From assembly GCF_010179735.1 (NCBI RefSeq), contig NZ_JAAEEH010000001.1, positions 150,747 to 214,746 on the forward strand: a stretch of DNA of 64,000 nucleotides, in the 5' to 3' direction. The notes under the pieces are model-generated. The model saw nothing but the letters and a program-made list of their open reading frames with translations, was not told the DNA's origin and made no database searches. The DNA is from Anaerotalea alkaliphila. Lineage in GTDB: Bacteria; Bacillota; Clostridia; Lachnospirales; Vallitaleaceae. Below, one piece after another: positions 27,166 to 35,995 of this stretch (positions within the stretch are counted from its first letter, which is position 1; each line of letters starts with the position of its first letter). The translations under genes and the position numbers were made by a program.

Positions 27166-27875
27166 TGAGATTGCAGAAAATGATGGCGGAAGCCGCCGTG
27201 GGATCCAGAAGGGCCTGCGAAAAACTGATCCAGGAGGGAAGGGTCAAGGTGAACGGTGCGGTGGTCACGGAATTGGGTACGAAAGTGGACCCCGAGAAGG
27301 ACCAGGTGGAGTTGGATGGAAACAAGGTGCAAACCCGCCGGGCAGCCCAGAACATCTACTACATGCTCCACAAGCCCGTGGGTTATGTGACGACAGCCTC
27401 CGACGAACAGGGAAGGGATACGGTGTTGTCCCTGGTGCCCCAGAAGGACAGGGTCTACCCGGTGGGAAGGCTGGACATCATGTCCAGCGGGCTGCTGCTC
27501 CTGACCAACGACGGCGACCTGACATACAAGCTGACTCATCCAAAACACGCCATCGCCAAGCAGTATGTGGTGAAGGTGCGCCCTCCGGTCCCGGAGGACA
27601 GGATCCTCCAGTTGCAGAAGGGCGGGGACATAGGCCCCTACGCCATCAGCCCGTCCAAAATACGGCTGCTGTCCTCCGACGGGGAAACGGCCGTCTACAG
27701 GGTGGCCATCAAGGAAGGGAAAAACCGGCAGATCCGCAGGATGTTCGAATTCGTGGACGCCCAGGTCGTGCGCCTGCAGCGGGTTGCCGTCGGGGAGCTG
27801 ACATTGGGAGACTTGCCCAAGGGTGCCTACCGCGCCCTGACAGAGCAGGAAATCTCCTACCTGAAAGGGCTTTGA
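27162..27875 (+). CDS. rluB: 23S rRNA pseudouridine synthase, RluB/RsuA family
   Basis: A 237-residue enzyme with an N-terminal S4 RNA-binding domain (about 1-60) and a pseudouridine synthase domain whose catalytic aspartate is in VGRLDIMSSGLLLLTNDG (near residue 105). Members downstream of scpB in Bacillota modify the 2605 region of 23S rRNA (RluB type), though RsuA specificity cannot be excluded. Two adjacent ATGs (27162, 27165) overlap the scpB stop; the choice affects one residue. Confidence 0.9.
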   Translation: MMRLQKMMAEAAVGSRRACEKLIQEGRVKVNGAVVTELGTKVDPEKDQVELDGNKVQTRRAAQNIYYMLHKPVGYVTTASDEQGRDTVLSLVPQKDRVYPVGRLDIMSSGLLLLTNDGDLTYKLTHPKHAIAKQYVVKVRPPVPEDRILQLQKGGDIGPYAISPSKIRLLSSDGETAVYRVAIKEGKNRQIRRMFEFVDAQVVRLQRVAVGELTLGDLPKGAYRALTEQEISYLKGL

Positions 27876-27877
27876 GC

Positions 27878-28444
27878 ATGTTTCATCAGCGGATCACGGA
27901 AATCGTGCAGGAACTGATGAAGCCCTATCTTCCCCCGGGAGGGACCGTGTTGGACGCCACCATGGGGAACGGCCGGGATACCCTTTTCCTGGCGCGTTGC
28001 GTGGGAAGCCGGGGCAAGGTGTACGCCTTCGACATCCAGCAGGATGCGTTGGATGCCACGGCAAGGCGTCTGGAGGAGGCAGAGTGCAGGGAATGGTGCA
28101 ACCTGGTCCTGGAAGGGCACCAGCACTTGGAGCGGCATGTGGGGGAGCCCCTGGACGGCGCCATGTTCAACCTGGGCTATCTCCCGGGAGCGCCCAAGGA
28201 AGCGGCCACCCGGGGGGAGACCACGCTGCTGGCGCTGGAGTCGGTGCTCCGCCTCCTGAAACCCGGCGGCGTCTGCTCGCTGGTGCTGTATCCGGGCCAT
28301 CCGGAGGGGGCCCTGGAACAGCAGGAGGTGCTTGCATATCTGCAAGAGAAAGATGGGAAAGAGTTGGATGCCTTGCTCATGAGTTACCCAATTCGTAGTG
28401 GAAAACCACCGAGTATCCTGGTGATTTACAAAAAAAGTGCGTAA
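27878..28444 (+). CDS. mnmM: Class I SAM-dependent methyltransferase, MnmM/YtqB family
   Basis: A 188-residue Rossmann methyltransferase. The SAM-binding motif VLDATMGNGRDTLFLA and the later FNLGYLPG are typical of the YtqB group, which in Bacillus and Staphylococcus methylates the wobble uridine intermediate nm5s2U of tRNA. The ATG at 27878 is preceded by AAAGGGC; it starts just after the rluB stop. Assignment to MnmM is by family motifs; the substrate is not proven. It is the last gene of the unit. Confidence 0.82.
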   Translation: MFHQRITEIVQELMKPYLPPGGTVLDATMGNGRDTLFLARCVGSRGKVYAFDIQQDALDATARRLEEAECREWCNLVLEGHQHLERHVGEPLDGAMFNLGYLPGAPKEAATRGETTLLALESVLRLLKPGGVCSLVLYPGHPEGALEQQEVLAYLQEKDGKELDALLMSYPIRSGKPPSILVIYKKSA

Positions 28445-28459
28445 TATTTAACAAACACC

Positions 28460-28488
28460 TTGCAAGTCTGATGGTAATATTGTAGAAT
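28460..28488 (+). promoter_or_regulatory. Sigma-A promoter of the biotin carboxyltransferase/decarboxylase operon
   Basis: TTGCAA (28460-28465), 17-base spacer, TAGAAT (28483-28488) in an AT-rich gap, 50 bases before the ATG at 28538. Confidence 0.7.
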
Positions 28489-28537
28489 GATACTTGATTT
28501 AGAAATTTTCTCAAGAATGAATCAATGGAGGGTTGAT

Positions 28538-30061
28538 ATGAGTATCCAGCAACGCAAGAACGATCTCACAAACCGCCGCGCACACATCGAACTGGGAGGC
28601 GGGAAGGATGCCATCGGCAAGCTCCACGCCAAGGGGAAACTCACCGCCCGGGAAAGGATTTCCAGGCTGTTGGATGAAAACAGCTTTGTGGAAGTGGGGG
28701 CTTTCGTGACCTCCCGCGTCAAGGATTTCGACCTTGGGTCCAAGAACCCGCCGGCGGATGGTGTCGTCACCGGATTCGGGACCGTACGCGGCAGATTGGT
28801 GTATGTATACAGCCAAGATGCCACTGTCCTGGGTGGCGCGCTCGGGGAAATGCATGGAAAGAAAATCGGCGCCCTGTACGACATGGCGTTGAAGATGGGA
28901 GCGCCAGTGGTCGGGTTCCTGGATTCCGCAGGACTCCGCCTGCAGGAAACCTCCTACGGCCTGGAGGGCTTCGGAGCCATCTACCAGAAACAATCCCAGG
29001 CATCCGGCGTCCTTCCCCAGATCACAGCGGTCATGGGAAATTGCGGAGGCGGATCGGCGGTGATCACATCCCTGTCGGACTTCACGTTCATGACGGAGAA
29101 GAACGCCCATCTCTTCGTGAACAGCCCCAACACGCTGGACGACCGGCACGCCACCATGGACAAGTACGCAAGCGCCAAGTTCCATGGGGAAACCACGGGT
29201 ATTGTGGATTTCGTCTGCAAAGACGAGGCAGGCCTCATCGAGGATATGGTCCGCCTGCTGGACATGCTGCCCTCCAACAATAGAGAAGAGGCCTACAGCG
29301 GCTCCACCACAGACGACCTGAACAGGGAAGACTGGGAGATTGTGGACCTGGTGGGGGAAGGCATGGACGGACGCCAGATGGCAGCCATGATCGCGGACAA
29401 CCACCAGGTGGTGGAAGTCAAGGCCCTGTATGGACAGGAAGTGGTCACCGCGTTCGTGAAGATGAACGGGAACACCGTAGGCCTGGTCGGAAGCCAGTCG
29501 GCCGGGGGGGCCGGCAGGATCGGCAGGGACGGGTGCGACAAGATCGCCGATTTCGTACGGTTTTGCGACGCATTCAACATCCCCCTGGTCACCCTGGTGG
29601 ACGTGGAGGGGTTCGAGGCCACTGTGGAACAGGAACAGAAGGCCGTCTCCAAGGCCATCGCGGACATGACCGCCGCTTTTGTGGGGGCCTCTGTCCCCAA
29701 AGTGGACGTCCTGGTGCACAGGGCCTACGGTTCCGCCTATGTTTCCCTGAACAGCAAGCATGTGGGGGCGGACATCGTGCTGGCCTGGCCTAGCGCCACC
29801 ATGTCCGTGATGGACCCCAAAGCCGCCGTACGCATCATGTACGCCGAAGAACTGGCCGCCTCCAAGGACGCCAGGGCCCTGCAAGAGGAAAAGGCTGCAG
29901 AATACGCCAAACAGCAGGCCAGTCCCTATGCCGCCGCGGAACGGGGTTTCGTCGACGACATCATTGAACCGCAAGCCACCCGGAAGCATGTGATTTATAC
30001 GCTGGAAATGCTGCGTACGAAGCGCGCGGAGGGTTTGGACAAGAAACACAATACAATTTAG
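28538..30061 (+). CDS. mmdA: Acyl-CoA carboxyltransferase subunit (methylmalonyl-CoA decarboxylase alpha / 12S transcarboxylase type)
   Basis: A 507-residue crotonase-fold carboxyltransferase with the two CT halves of PccB/MmdA proteins; oxyanion-hole glycines are in NCGGGSAV and the C-terminal QSAGGAGRIG region. It moves a carboxyl group between an acyl-CoA and biotin. In MmdA systems the substrate is methylmalonyl-CoA, but glutaconyl- or malonyl-CoA cannot be excluded. The length is that of MmdA/PccB, shorter than GcdA. The ATG at 28538 follows GGAGGGTTGAT. It leads an operon with gamma-like, biotin, beta-pump and 5S genes, and no biotin carboxylase is present, which favours decarboxylase or transcarboxylase over ATP-driven carboxylase. 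Confidence 0.88.
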   Translation: MSIQQRKNDLTNRRAHIELGGGKDAIGKLHAKGKLTARERISRLLDENSFVEVGAFVTSRVKDFDLGSKNPPADGVVTGFGTVRGRLVYVYSQDATVLGGALGEMHGKKIGALYDMALKMGAPVVGFLDSAGLRLQETSYGLEGFGAIYQKQSQASGVLPQITAVMGNCGGGSAVITSLSDFTFMTEKNAHLFVNSPNTLDDRHATMDKYASAKFHGETTGIVDFVCKDEAGLIEDMVRLLDMLPSNNREEAYSGSTTDDLNREDWEIVDLVGEGMDGRQMAAMIADNHQVVEVKALYGQEVVTAFVKMNGNTVGLVGSQSAGGAGRIGRDGCDKIADFVRFCDAFNIPLVTLVDVEGFEATVEQEQKAVSKAIADMTAAFVGASVPKVDVLVHRAYGSAYVSLNSKHVGADIVLAWPSATMSVMDPKAAVRIMYAEELAASKDARALQEEKAAEYAKQQASPYAAAERGFVDDIIEPQATRKHVIYTLEMLRTKRAEGLDKKHNTI

Positions 30062-30073
30062 AGAGGTGTAAAA

Positions 30074-30391
30074 ATGGAATGGTTTTCAGAAGGCATGGTC
30101 GCTTTGATCAGCGGCATGGGTACGACGTTCCTTGTTTTGATTTTCCTTTCCTGGTTGATCGGATTGCTGAAATATGTGAACAAGCCCCAGCCCGTCAAGG
30201 TGGAAACGGTCACGACCGTAACACCGGCGCCGGCACCGGCACCAGCCCCTGCGGCTGCAAAGCAGGATGATTCCGAATTGGTGGCTGTCATCGCGGCTGC
30301 GATTGCGGCAACCTTGAACACAACCACGGACAAGTTCCAAGTAAGGTCATTCAGAAGACTGCAGCCATCCGAGAGATGGAATGCACGCTAA
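30074..30391 (+). CDS. OadG/MmdD-family small membrane subunit of the Na+-translocating decarboxylase
   Basis: A 105-residue protein with one N-terminal membrane helix (about 10-32), a Pro/Ala-rich linker (about 48-62) and a C-terminal segment DDSELVAVIAAAIAATL followed by FQVRSFRRL, which is the conserved tail of OadG/MmdD delta and gamma chains. In this family the subunit holds the carboxyltransferase and biotin protein on the membrane pump. GAGAGGTG lies upstream of the ATG, 12 bases after the preceding stop. Confidence 0.87.
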   Translation: MEWFSEGMVALISGMGTTFLVLIFLSWLIGLLKYVNKPQPVKVETVTTVTPAPAPAPAPAAAKQDDSELVAVIAAAIAATLNTTTDKFQVRSFRRLQPSERWNAR

Positions 30392-30411
30392 ATCACAGGA
30401 GGATATGAAAG

Positions 30412-30813
30412 ATGAAAAAATTCCAAGTTACGGTCAATGGCAGCACCTATGAAGTGGATGTAGAAGAGATCGGCGGCGTGTCCGCTCCGGCAGCTCCCAG
30501 GGCAGCAGCCCCCGCGCCCGCAGCAGCGGCCCCTGCGCCCGTTGCGGCGGCCCCCGCACCTGTTGCGGCGGCACCGGCAGCGGCACCGGCGGCAGCCGGC
30601 GGCGTTCCCGTGGAAGCCCCCATGCAAGGCAAGATCTTCGCCGTCAAGGTAGGTCCCGGACAGGCGGTGAAGGCCGGTGATGTCCTCATCGTGCTGGAAG
30701 CCATGAAGATGGAAAACGAAGTCGTGGCACCCCAGGACGGAACCGTCGCCAGTGTGAGCGTTGCGGTCGGTCAAACTGTAGAGGCAGGAGACATACTCGC
30801 CACTCTCAACTAA
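30412..30813 (+). CDS. Biotin carboxyl carrier protein (MmdC / 1.3S type)
   Basis: A 133-residue protein with an N-terminal beta-strand segment (KKFQVTVNGSTYEVDVEEI), a flexible Ala/Pro linker (about 26-63) and a C-terminal biotinyl domain. The biotinylated lysine is K99 in EAMKMEN. The loop before it reads APMQGKI where most have APMPGKI. The repeats in the linker are short APV/APA units. It carries carboxybiotin between the carboxyltransferase(s) and the membrane subunit. Confidence 0.95.
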   Translation: MKKFQVTVNGSTYEVDVEEIGGVSAPAAPRAAAPAPAAAAPAPVAAAPAPVAAAPAAAPAAAGGVPVEAPMQGKIFAVKVGPGQAVKAGDVLIVLEAMKMENEVVAPQDGTVASVSVAVGQTVEAGDILATLN

Positions 30814-30834
30814 AACCAGGGAGGTATTGACACA

Positions 30835-32106
30835 ATGCTTTACGAGCTGCAAGAAGCCGCGGTGGATTTCATACAGAGTTCAGGACTCTACTGGCTCTAT
30901 GAGAATTTCACCGGCGAAGGATACAAGAACGTAATCATGATTGCGGTTGCCCTGGGACTGATGTACCTGGCAATCAAGAAACAGTACGAGCCGCTGCTCC
31001 TGCTTCCCATTTCCTTTGGGATGCTCCTGGTGAACCTGCCGATCAGCGGCGTCATGAGCCATGTCATGACCGAAATCACCATGCCGGACAGCTCCATCGT
31101 CACCTACGACGGGAAACTGGTGGAGGCGGCCCTGGCCTACGGCCCCAATGCGGCCGGATATATCCTGGAGAACGCCCGGGAAATCCCCGGAGGACTGATC
31201 TACTACCTCTACCAGGGGAACAAGCTGGGAATCTTCCCTCCCCTGATCTTCATGGGTGTAGGCGCACTGACGGACTTCGGTCCCCTGCTGGCCAACCCCA
31301 AGAGCTTCCTGTTGGGGGCCGCCGCCCAGTTCGGCATCTTCCTGGCCTTCTTCGGAGCCCTGGCGGTCGGCTTCACCACCGATGAAGCAGCCTCCATCGC
31401 CATCATCGGCGGAGCGGACGGCCCGACGGCCATCTTCACAACCATCAAGCTGGCACCCCATCTACTGGGACCCATCGCGGTGGCGGCCTACTCCTACATG
31501 TCCCTGGTGCCCATCATCCAGCCTCCCATCATGAAGCTGCTGACCACCAAGGAAGAGCGGAGGATCAAGATGAAGATGCTGCGTCCGGTTTCCCAGACGG
31601 AGAAGATCATCTTCCCCATCCTGGTCACCATCGTTGTCATCCTGATCCTGCCCACCACGGCGCCTCTGATCGGCATGCTGATGTTCGGAAACCTGATCAA
31701 GGTCTCCGGTGTCACGGAGAAGCTGGCGGAAATCGCATCGGGACCGCTGATGTACATGATCACCATCGCCCTGGGCATCAGCGTGGGCGCCACAACCAGT
31801 GCGGACGCGTTCCTCAACCTGGCGACAATCAAGATCCTCTTCATGGGGATGGTGGCCTTCGCCTTCGGCACCGCCGCCGGCGTGCTGTTGGGCAAGGCGA
31901 TGAACTTCTTCGCCGCCGGAAAGACCAACCCCCTCATCGGGGCCGCCGGGGTATCCGCGGTTCCCATGGCCGCCCGTGTGGCCCAGAAGGTGGGATCCCA
32001 GGAAGACCCCACCAACTTCCTGCTCATGCATGCCATGGGACCCAACGTGGCCGGCGTCATCGGTTCCGCTGTAGCGGCCGGGGTGTTCCTGTCCTTGTAC
32101 CTGTAG
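30835..32106 (+). CDS. Na+-translocating decarboxylase beta subunit (OadB/MmdB/GcdB family)
   Basis: A 423-residue polytopic membrane protein that decarboxylates carboxybiotin and pumps Na+ outward. Key family motifs are intact: the functional aspartate in AIIGGADGPTAIF, the NPLIGAAGVSAVP region and MGPNVAGVIGSAVAAG at the C-terminus. It is slightly longer than GcdB or MmdB (about 375-400), with the extra length near residues 65-100. GGAGGT precedes the ATG. Its presence shows that the operon serves a membrane ion pump. Confidence 0.94.
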   Translation: MLYELQEAAVDFIQSSGLYWLYENFTGEGYKNVIMIAVALGLMYLAIKKQYEPLLLLPISFGMLLVNLPISGVMSHVMTEITMPDSSIVTYDGKLVEAALAYGPNAAGYILENAREIPGGLIYYLYQGNKLGIFPPLIFMGVGALTDFGPLLANPKSFLLGAAAQFGIFLAFFGALAVGFTTDEAASIAIIGGADGPTAIFTTIKLAPHLLGPIAVAAYSYMSLVPIIQPPIMKLLTTKEERRIKMKMLRPVSQTEKIIFPILVTIVVILILPTTAPLIGMLMFGNLIKVSGVTEKLAEIASGPLMYMITIALGISVGATTSADAFLNLATIKILFMGMVAFAFGTAAGVLLGKAMNFFAAGKTNPLIGAAGVSAVPMAARVAQKVGSQEDPTNFLLMHAMGPNVAGVIGSAVAAGVFLSLYL

Positions 32107-32131
32107 GGAATATGCAAACATAGGAAAAATG

Positions 32132-32168
32132 CGACCGCCGCAAGCCATTGGATGGCTGGCGGCGGTCG
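32132..32168 (+). other. Intercistronic stem-loop between the beta-pump gene and the 5S carboxyltransferase gene
   Basis: CGACCGCCG (32132-32140) pairs perfectly with CGGCGGTCG (32160-32168), enclosing AGCCAT/ATGGCT (43-48 with 52-57) and a 3-base loop, so 37 bases fold as almost one stem. The downstream T-tract is poor (GTTTAC), so it is more likely a message-stability or partial attenuation element than a full terminator. Confidence 0.6.
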
Positions 32169-32197
32169 TTTACAAACGATATCACAAGGAGGTCATT

Positions 32198-33607
32198 ATG
32201 GAGCAAACGAAAAAGCCCATAGGTATTACCGACACCATCCTTAGGGATGCCCACCAGTCCCTGATTGCGACGCGGATGACGACGGAGGACATGCTCCCCA
32301 TCCTGGACGCCATGGACAGGGTGGGCTACCATTCCGCAGAATGCTGGGGGGGAGCCACCTATGACGCCAGCATCCGCTTTCTGAAGGAAGACCCTTGGCA
32401 CCGGCTGAAAATGCTGAAGAAGGGATTGAAGAACACCAAGCTGCAGATGCTCCTGCGGGGACAGAACCTGCTGGGATACAGGCACTACGCGGACGATGTG
32501 GTGACCTATTTCGTGCAGAAGTCCATCGCCAACGGCATCGACATCGTACGGATCTTCGACGCCCTCAACGACATCCGCAACCTGGAGACTTCCGTGAAGG
32601 CCACGAAAAAGGAGGGCGGACACGCCCAGATCGCCATCGCCTACACCTTGAGCGACTACCACACCCTGGAATTCTACGGTAAGCTGGCCAAGGACCTGCG
32701 GGATATGGGGGCCGATTCCATCTGCATCAAGGACATGGCGGGCCTGCTCATGCCCTATGCCACACCGGATCTGGTGAAGACACTGAAGGAAGCCTCCGGA
32801 CTGCCCATCCAGGTCCACAGCCATTACACCTCCGGGGTGGCTTCCATGACCTATCTGAAGGCGGTGGAAGCGGGAGCCGACTACATCGATACGGCCATCT
32901 CCGCATTCGCCATGGGAACCGCCCAACCGGCGACGGAAGTCATGGCCGAGACCTTCCGGGGCACGGAATACGACCCTGGTCTGGACCACGACCTGTTGGC
33001 GGAAATCGCGGAATACTTCAGGCCCATGCGGGACGAGGCGCTGCGCACGGGACTTCTGGACCCCAAATCCCTGGCGGTGGACATCAAGACCCTGATGTAC
33101 CAGGTCCCCGGGGGCATGCTTTCCAACCTGATTTCCCAGCTGAAGCAGCAGAACGCGGAGAGCAAGTACTACGATGTCCTGAAGGAAATCCCCCGCGTGC
33201 GGGAAGATCTGGGGTATCCTCCCCTGGTGACGCCCACCAGCCAGATCGTGGGGACACAGGCCGTGTTCAACATCCTGGGCGGGGAGCGGTACAAACTCGT
33301 GACCAAGGAGACCAAGGCCCTGGTCCGGGGAGAGTACGGAAGGACGCCGGGACAGATCAAGAAGGAAATCGTCGAGAAGATCATCGGCAAGGAAGAGCAG
33401 ATCACCTGCCGTCCCGCGGACCTGCTGAAGCCGGAGCTGGAACAGCTGCGGCACGAAGTGGCCGCCTACGCACAGAACGAGGAGGATGTCCTGCTCTACG
33501 CCATGTTCCCGCAAGTGGCACTGGACTACTTCAAGCACAGGGAAGCCCAGGAGAGCAAAATCGACCCCGCCCTGGCAGGGAAGAAGGACAAGACCTACCC
33601 GGTATAG
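32198..33607 (+). CDS. Pyruvate/oxaloacetate carboxyltransferase (5S transcarboxylase / OadA-PycB without biotin domain)
   Basis: A 469-residue protein with the HMGL-like TIM barrel of the 5S subunit of transcarboxylase, OadA and PycB (TDTILRDAHQSLIATRM at the N-terminus, CIKDMAG with the candidate carboxylated lysine, metal histidines in VHSHYTSG) and the helical conserved carboxylase domain. There is no C-terminal biotinyl domain, so it must use the separate carrier encoded upstream. It interconverts pyruvate and oxaloacetate. The ATG at 32198 follows AAGGAGG; the open frame begins at 32129 inside the hairpin. Confidence 0.93.
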   Translation: MEQTKKPIGITDTILRDAHQSLIATRMTTEDMLPILDAMDRVGYHSAECWGGATYDASIRFLKEDPWHRLKMLKKGLKNTKLQMLLRGQNLLGYRHYADDVVTYFVQKSIANGIDIVRIFDALNDIRNLETSVKATKKEGGHAQIAIAYTLSDYHTLEFYGKLAKDLRDMGADSICIKDMAGLLMPYATPDLVKTLKEASGLPIQVHSHYTSGVASMTYLKAVEAGADYIDTAISAFAMGTAQPATEVMAETFRGTEYDPGLDHDLLAEIAEYFRPMRDEALRTGLLDPKSLAVDIKTLMYQVPGGMLSNLISQLKQQNAESKYYDVLKEIPRVREDLGYPPLVTPTSQIVGTQAVFNILGGERYKLVTKETKALVRGEYGRTPGQIKKEIVEKIIGKEEQITCRPADLLKPELEQLRHEVAAYAQNEEDVLLYAMFPQVALDYFKHREAQESKIDPALAGKKDKTYPV

Positions 33608-33619
33608 AAACCGGAGTGG

Positions 33620-33664
33620 AAATGCAAGAAACGTCTGCAGTCCGGACGGTTCTTGCATTTTTTG
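33620..33664 (+). terminator. Intrinsic terminator of the decarboxylase operon
   Basis: AAATGCAAGAA (33620-33630) pairs perfectly with TTCTTGCATTT (33650-33660), with inner CGTC/GACG pairing, then a T-run to 33663. It begins 13 bases after the last stop. Confidence 0.88.
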
Positions 33665-33682
33665 TTGGGGAAATTTCAAGTG

Positions 33683-33711
33683 TTGCGGAAACAAAGGCCT
33701 TCATGTATAAT
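33683..33711 (+). promoter_or_regulatory. Sigma-A promoter of the RpiR-to-S1 operon
   Basis: TTGCGG (33683-33688), 17-base spacer, perfect TATAAT (33706-33711). It leaves a leader of about 80 bases before the chosen start at 33797. Confidence 0.7.
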
Positions 33712-33796
33712 ATGATGAAGGATGAATGTGAAGGAAATTCATTTATTTTATTATTAGATGCAACTCACGTTGCAGCAGAGAGGTTGTGTGGAAGGG

Positions 33797-34708
33797 ATGC
33801 AAAGGCAGAACGATTTGATAAAAAAGATCAACGACCATTATCCAAAATTGAGCAAGGGCCAGAAGCTGCTGGCCAACTACATCATAGACCACTACGAGAA
33901 GGCGGTCTTCCTGACGGCCGCCAGACTGGGGAAGATCGTGGGAGTCAGCGAATCCACAGTGGTGCGTTTCGCCAACGAGTTGGGGTACGACGGCTACCCG
34001 AAGCTGCAGAGAGCCCTGGAGGAGCTGGTCAAGAACAAGCTGACCTCCATCCAAAGGGTGGAGGTCACTTCGGACAGGATCGACAAGACCCATATCCTGC
34101 GGTACGTGCTCCAGTCCGACTCGGAAAAGATCAAGCATACCCTGGAGGAGCTTTCGGAAGAGGATTTCGACAAGGCGGTGGAAACAATCCTGGGAGCGAA
34201 GAACATCTATATCCTGGGGGTGCGCAGCTGCTCCTCCCTGGCGGGGTTCCTGGGGTTCTACTTCAACCTGGTATTCGACAACGTGCGTCTGATTCAGACA
34301 AACAGCCCCAGCGAGATGTTCGAGCATCTCTACAGGATCGGTCCGGAGGATGTGATCATCGGCATCAGCTTCCCCCGCTACTCCAAGACCACGCTGAAGG
34401 CGGTGGAGTTCTCCAAATCCAGAGGGGCCCAAGTCATCGCCATCACCGACAGTGTGCTGTCCCCCCTGATCCCCTACGCGGACAGGAGCCTCATCGCCCG
34501 CAGCGACATGGCCTCCTTCGTGGACTCGTTGGTCGCTCCCTTGAGCCTCATCAACGCCCTGATCGTGGCCATCTGCATACGCAAAAAGGACGCCGTGGTG
34601 GACAGCCTGGAGAGTCTGGAGAAGATTTGGACCGAATACCAGGTGTATGAGAATGACGAGGAGATCGCCATCAGCTTCAATTCCACCTTTGTGGAGAGCG
34701 GCCTGTGA
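33797..34708 (+). CDS. MurR/RpiR family transcriptional regulator
   Basis: A 303-residue DNA-binding regulator: N-terminal helix-turn-helix of the RpiR type (about 15-75, VGVSESTVVRFANELGYDGY) and a C-terminal SIS sugar-phosphate binding domain (about 125-260). Family members sense phosphosugars. The start is uncertain: the frame opens at ATG 33758, and GTG 33788 has GAGAGG at good distance; I chose ATG 33797 because related regulators begin just before NDLIKKI. The cell effector is unknown; it is co-directional with housekeeping genes, so it need not regulate them. Confidence 0.87.
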   Translation: MQRQNDLIKKINDHYPKLSKGQKLLANYIIDHYEKAVFLTAARLGKIVGVSESTVVRFANELGYDGYPKLQRALEELVKNKLTSIQRVEVTSDRIDKTHILRYVLQSDSEKIKHTLEELSEEDFDKAVETILGAKNIYILGVRSCSSLAGFLGFYFNLVFDNVRLIQTNSPSEMFEHLYRIGPEDVIIGISFPRYSKTTLKAVEFSKSRGAQVIAITDSVLSPLIPYADRSLIARSDMASFVDSLVAPLSLINALIVAICIRKKDAVVDSLESLEKIWTEYQVYENDEEIAISFNSTFVESGL

Positions 34709-35994
34709 GCGGGACGAAGGAAAAGCCCCTTGGGATCGTGGTCGGCGGAGGTCCGGCGGGAATGGCCGCCGCCATCTCCCTGGCCAGGGAAGGGGCCCGG
34801 GTGCTGCTGCTGGAAAAGAACGAGAAGCTGGGCAAGAAGCTCTACATCACCGGAAAAGGCAGATGCAACCTGACCAACGCCTCTCCCGTGGAGAACCTGC
34901 TTGAAAACACGGTCTCGAATCCAAAGTTCCTCTACAGCGCGTTCCATCATATGGACAGCTTCGCCACCATGGCCTTCTTCCGGTCCATCGGCCTTCCCGT
35001 GAAGACGGAGCGGGGAAACAGGGTGTTCCCGTCCAGCGAGAAGGCGTCTGATGTGAACAAGGTCCTGGAGAAGGAGCTGCGCCGTCTGGGTGTGGAAGTC
35101 CGCCTGCATACGGAAGTCACCGGTCTGCTGGTGGAGGACGGGGTGGTCCGGGGGGTCCGGACCGCCGACAGCCGCCGGCGGGAGGAGGTGCTGGAGGCCC
35201 AGGGGGTCCTGCTTGCTACGGGGGGGCTCTCCTATGCCATGACAGGCTCCACCGGGGAGGGATTGGAATTCGCGGCCGCTTCCGGCCACCGGCTGGTGGA
35301 ACCTGTGCCCAGCCTGGTGCCGCTGGAGACAAGGGAGGAAGAGTACGCTGCCATGCAGGGACTGGCCCTGAAGAACGTCTCCCTTGCCTTGTGGAACGGG
35401 AAGAAGAAGCTGTACGAGGGGTTCGGGGAAATGCTGTTCACCCATTTCGGACTGTCCGGCCCGCTGGTGCTGAGCGCCAGCGCGTATCTTCCACGAAACA
35501 TGCAGGGGGAGGCGACCTTGTCTTTGGACCTGAAGCCTGGCCTGAGCTTGGAGCAATTGGACGCCCGGGTGTTGCGGGAGTTCCAGGCCAACATGCGCAA
35601 GGCCTTCAAGAACAGCCTGGACAGCCTGCTTCCGAAAACGATGATCCCTGTCTTCCTCGGACGGCTGGACATCCAGCTGGAAAAGCCGGTGGACCAGGTA
35701 ACGAAAGAGGAGCGGGCCGCCCTGGTGGCGCTGATGAAGGACTACCGCTTCACGGTCAAAGGCCCCAGGGGCTTCCAGGAGGCGGTGGTCACCCGGGGAG
35801 GGGTGAGCACCAAGGATGTGCGGCCGGGGACCATGGAATCGAAAATCGTAGAGAACCTCTATTTTGCCGGAGAAATGCTGGACCTGGATGCGTTGACCGG
35901 AGGATACAATCTGCAAATCGCCTTCTCCACGGCCTTCTTGGCGGGTAAATCCATGGGAGAGCGTCTCCTGCAGAATTCTGACACAAGGAGTTGA
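34705..35994 (+). CDS. NAD(P)/FAD-dependent oxidoreductase, HI0933/BaiN family
   Basis: A 429-residue flavoprotein. The N-terminal FAD-binding VGGGPAGMAAAISLAREG is followed by LLEKNEKLGKKLYITGKGRCNLTN (shown here in parts), which defines the HI0933 family, and the C-terminus TGGYNLQIAFSTAFLAGKS closes the FAD site. One relative (BaiN) is reported to act in bile-acid dehydroxylation, but the usual chromosomal role is unknown. The GTG start overlaps the previous stop (GTGA) and GGAG lies about 10 bases upstream. Its location before cmk and ispH is conserved in Clostridia. Confidence 0.9.
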   Translation: MSGTKEKPLGIVVGGGPAGMAAAISLAREGARVLLLEKNEKLGKKLYITGKGRCNLTNASPVENLLENTVSNPKFLYSAFHHMDSFATMAFFRSIGLPVKTERGNRVFPSSEKASDVNKVLEKELRRLGVEVRLHTEVTGLLVEDGVVRGVRTADSRRREEVLEAQGVLLATGGLSYAMTGSTGEGLEFAAASGHRLVEPVPSLVPLETREEEYAAMQGLALKNVSLALWNGKKKLYEGFGEMLFTHFGLSGPLVLSASAYLPRNMQGEATLSLDLKPGLSLEQLDARVLREFQANMRKAFKNSLDSLLPKTMIPVFLGRLDIQLEKPVDQVTKEERAALVALMKDYRFTVKGPRGFQEAVVTRGGVSTKDVRPGTMESKIVENLYFAGEMLDLDALTGGYNLQIAFSTAFLAGKSMGERLLQNSDTRS

Positions 35995-35995
35995 A

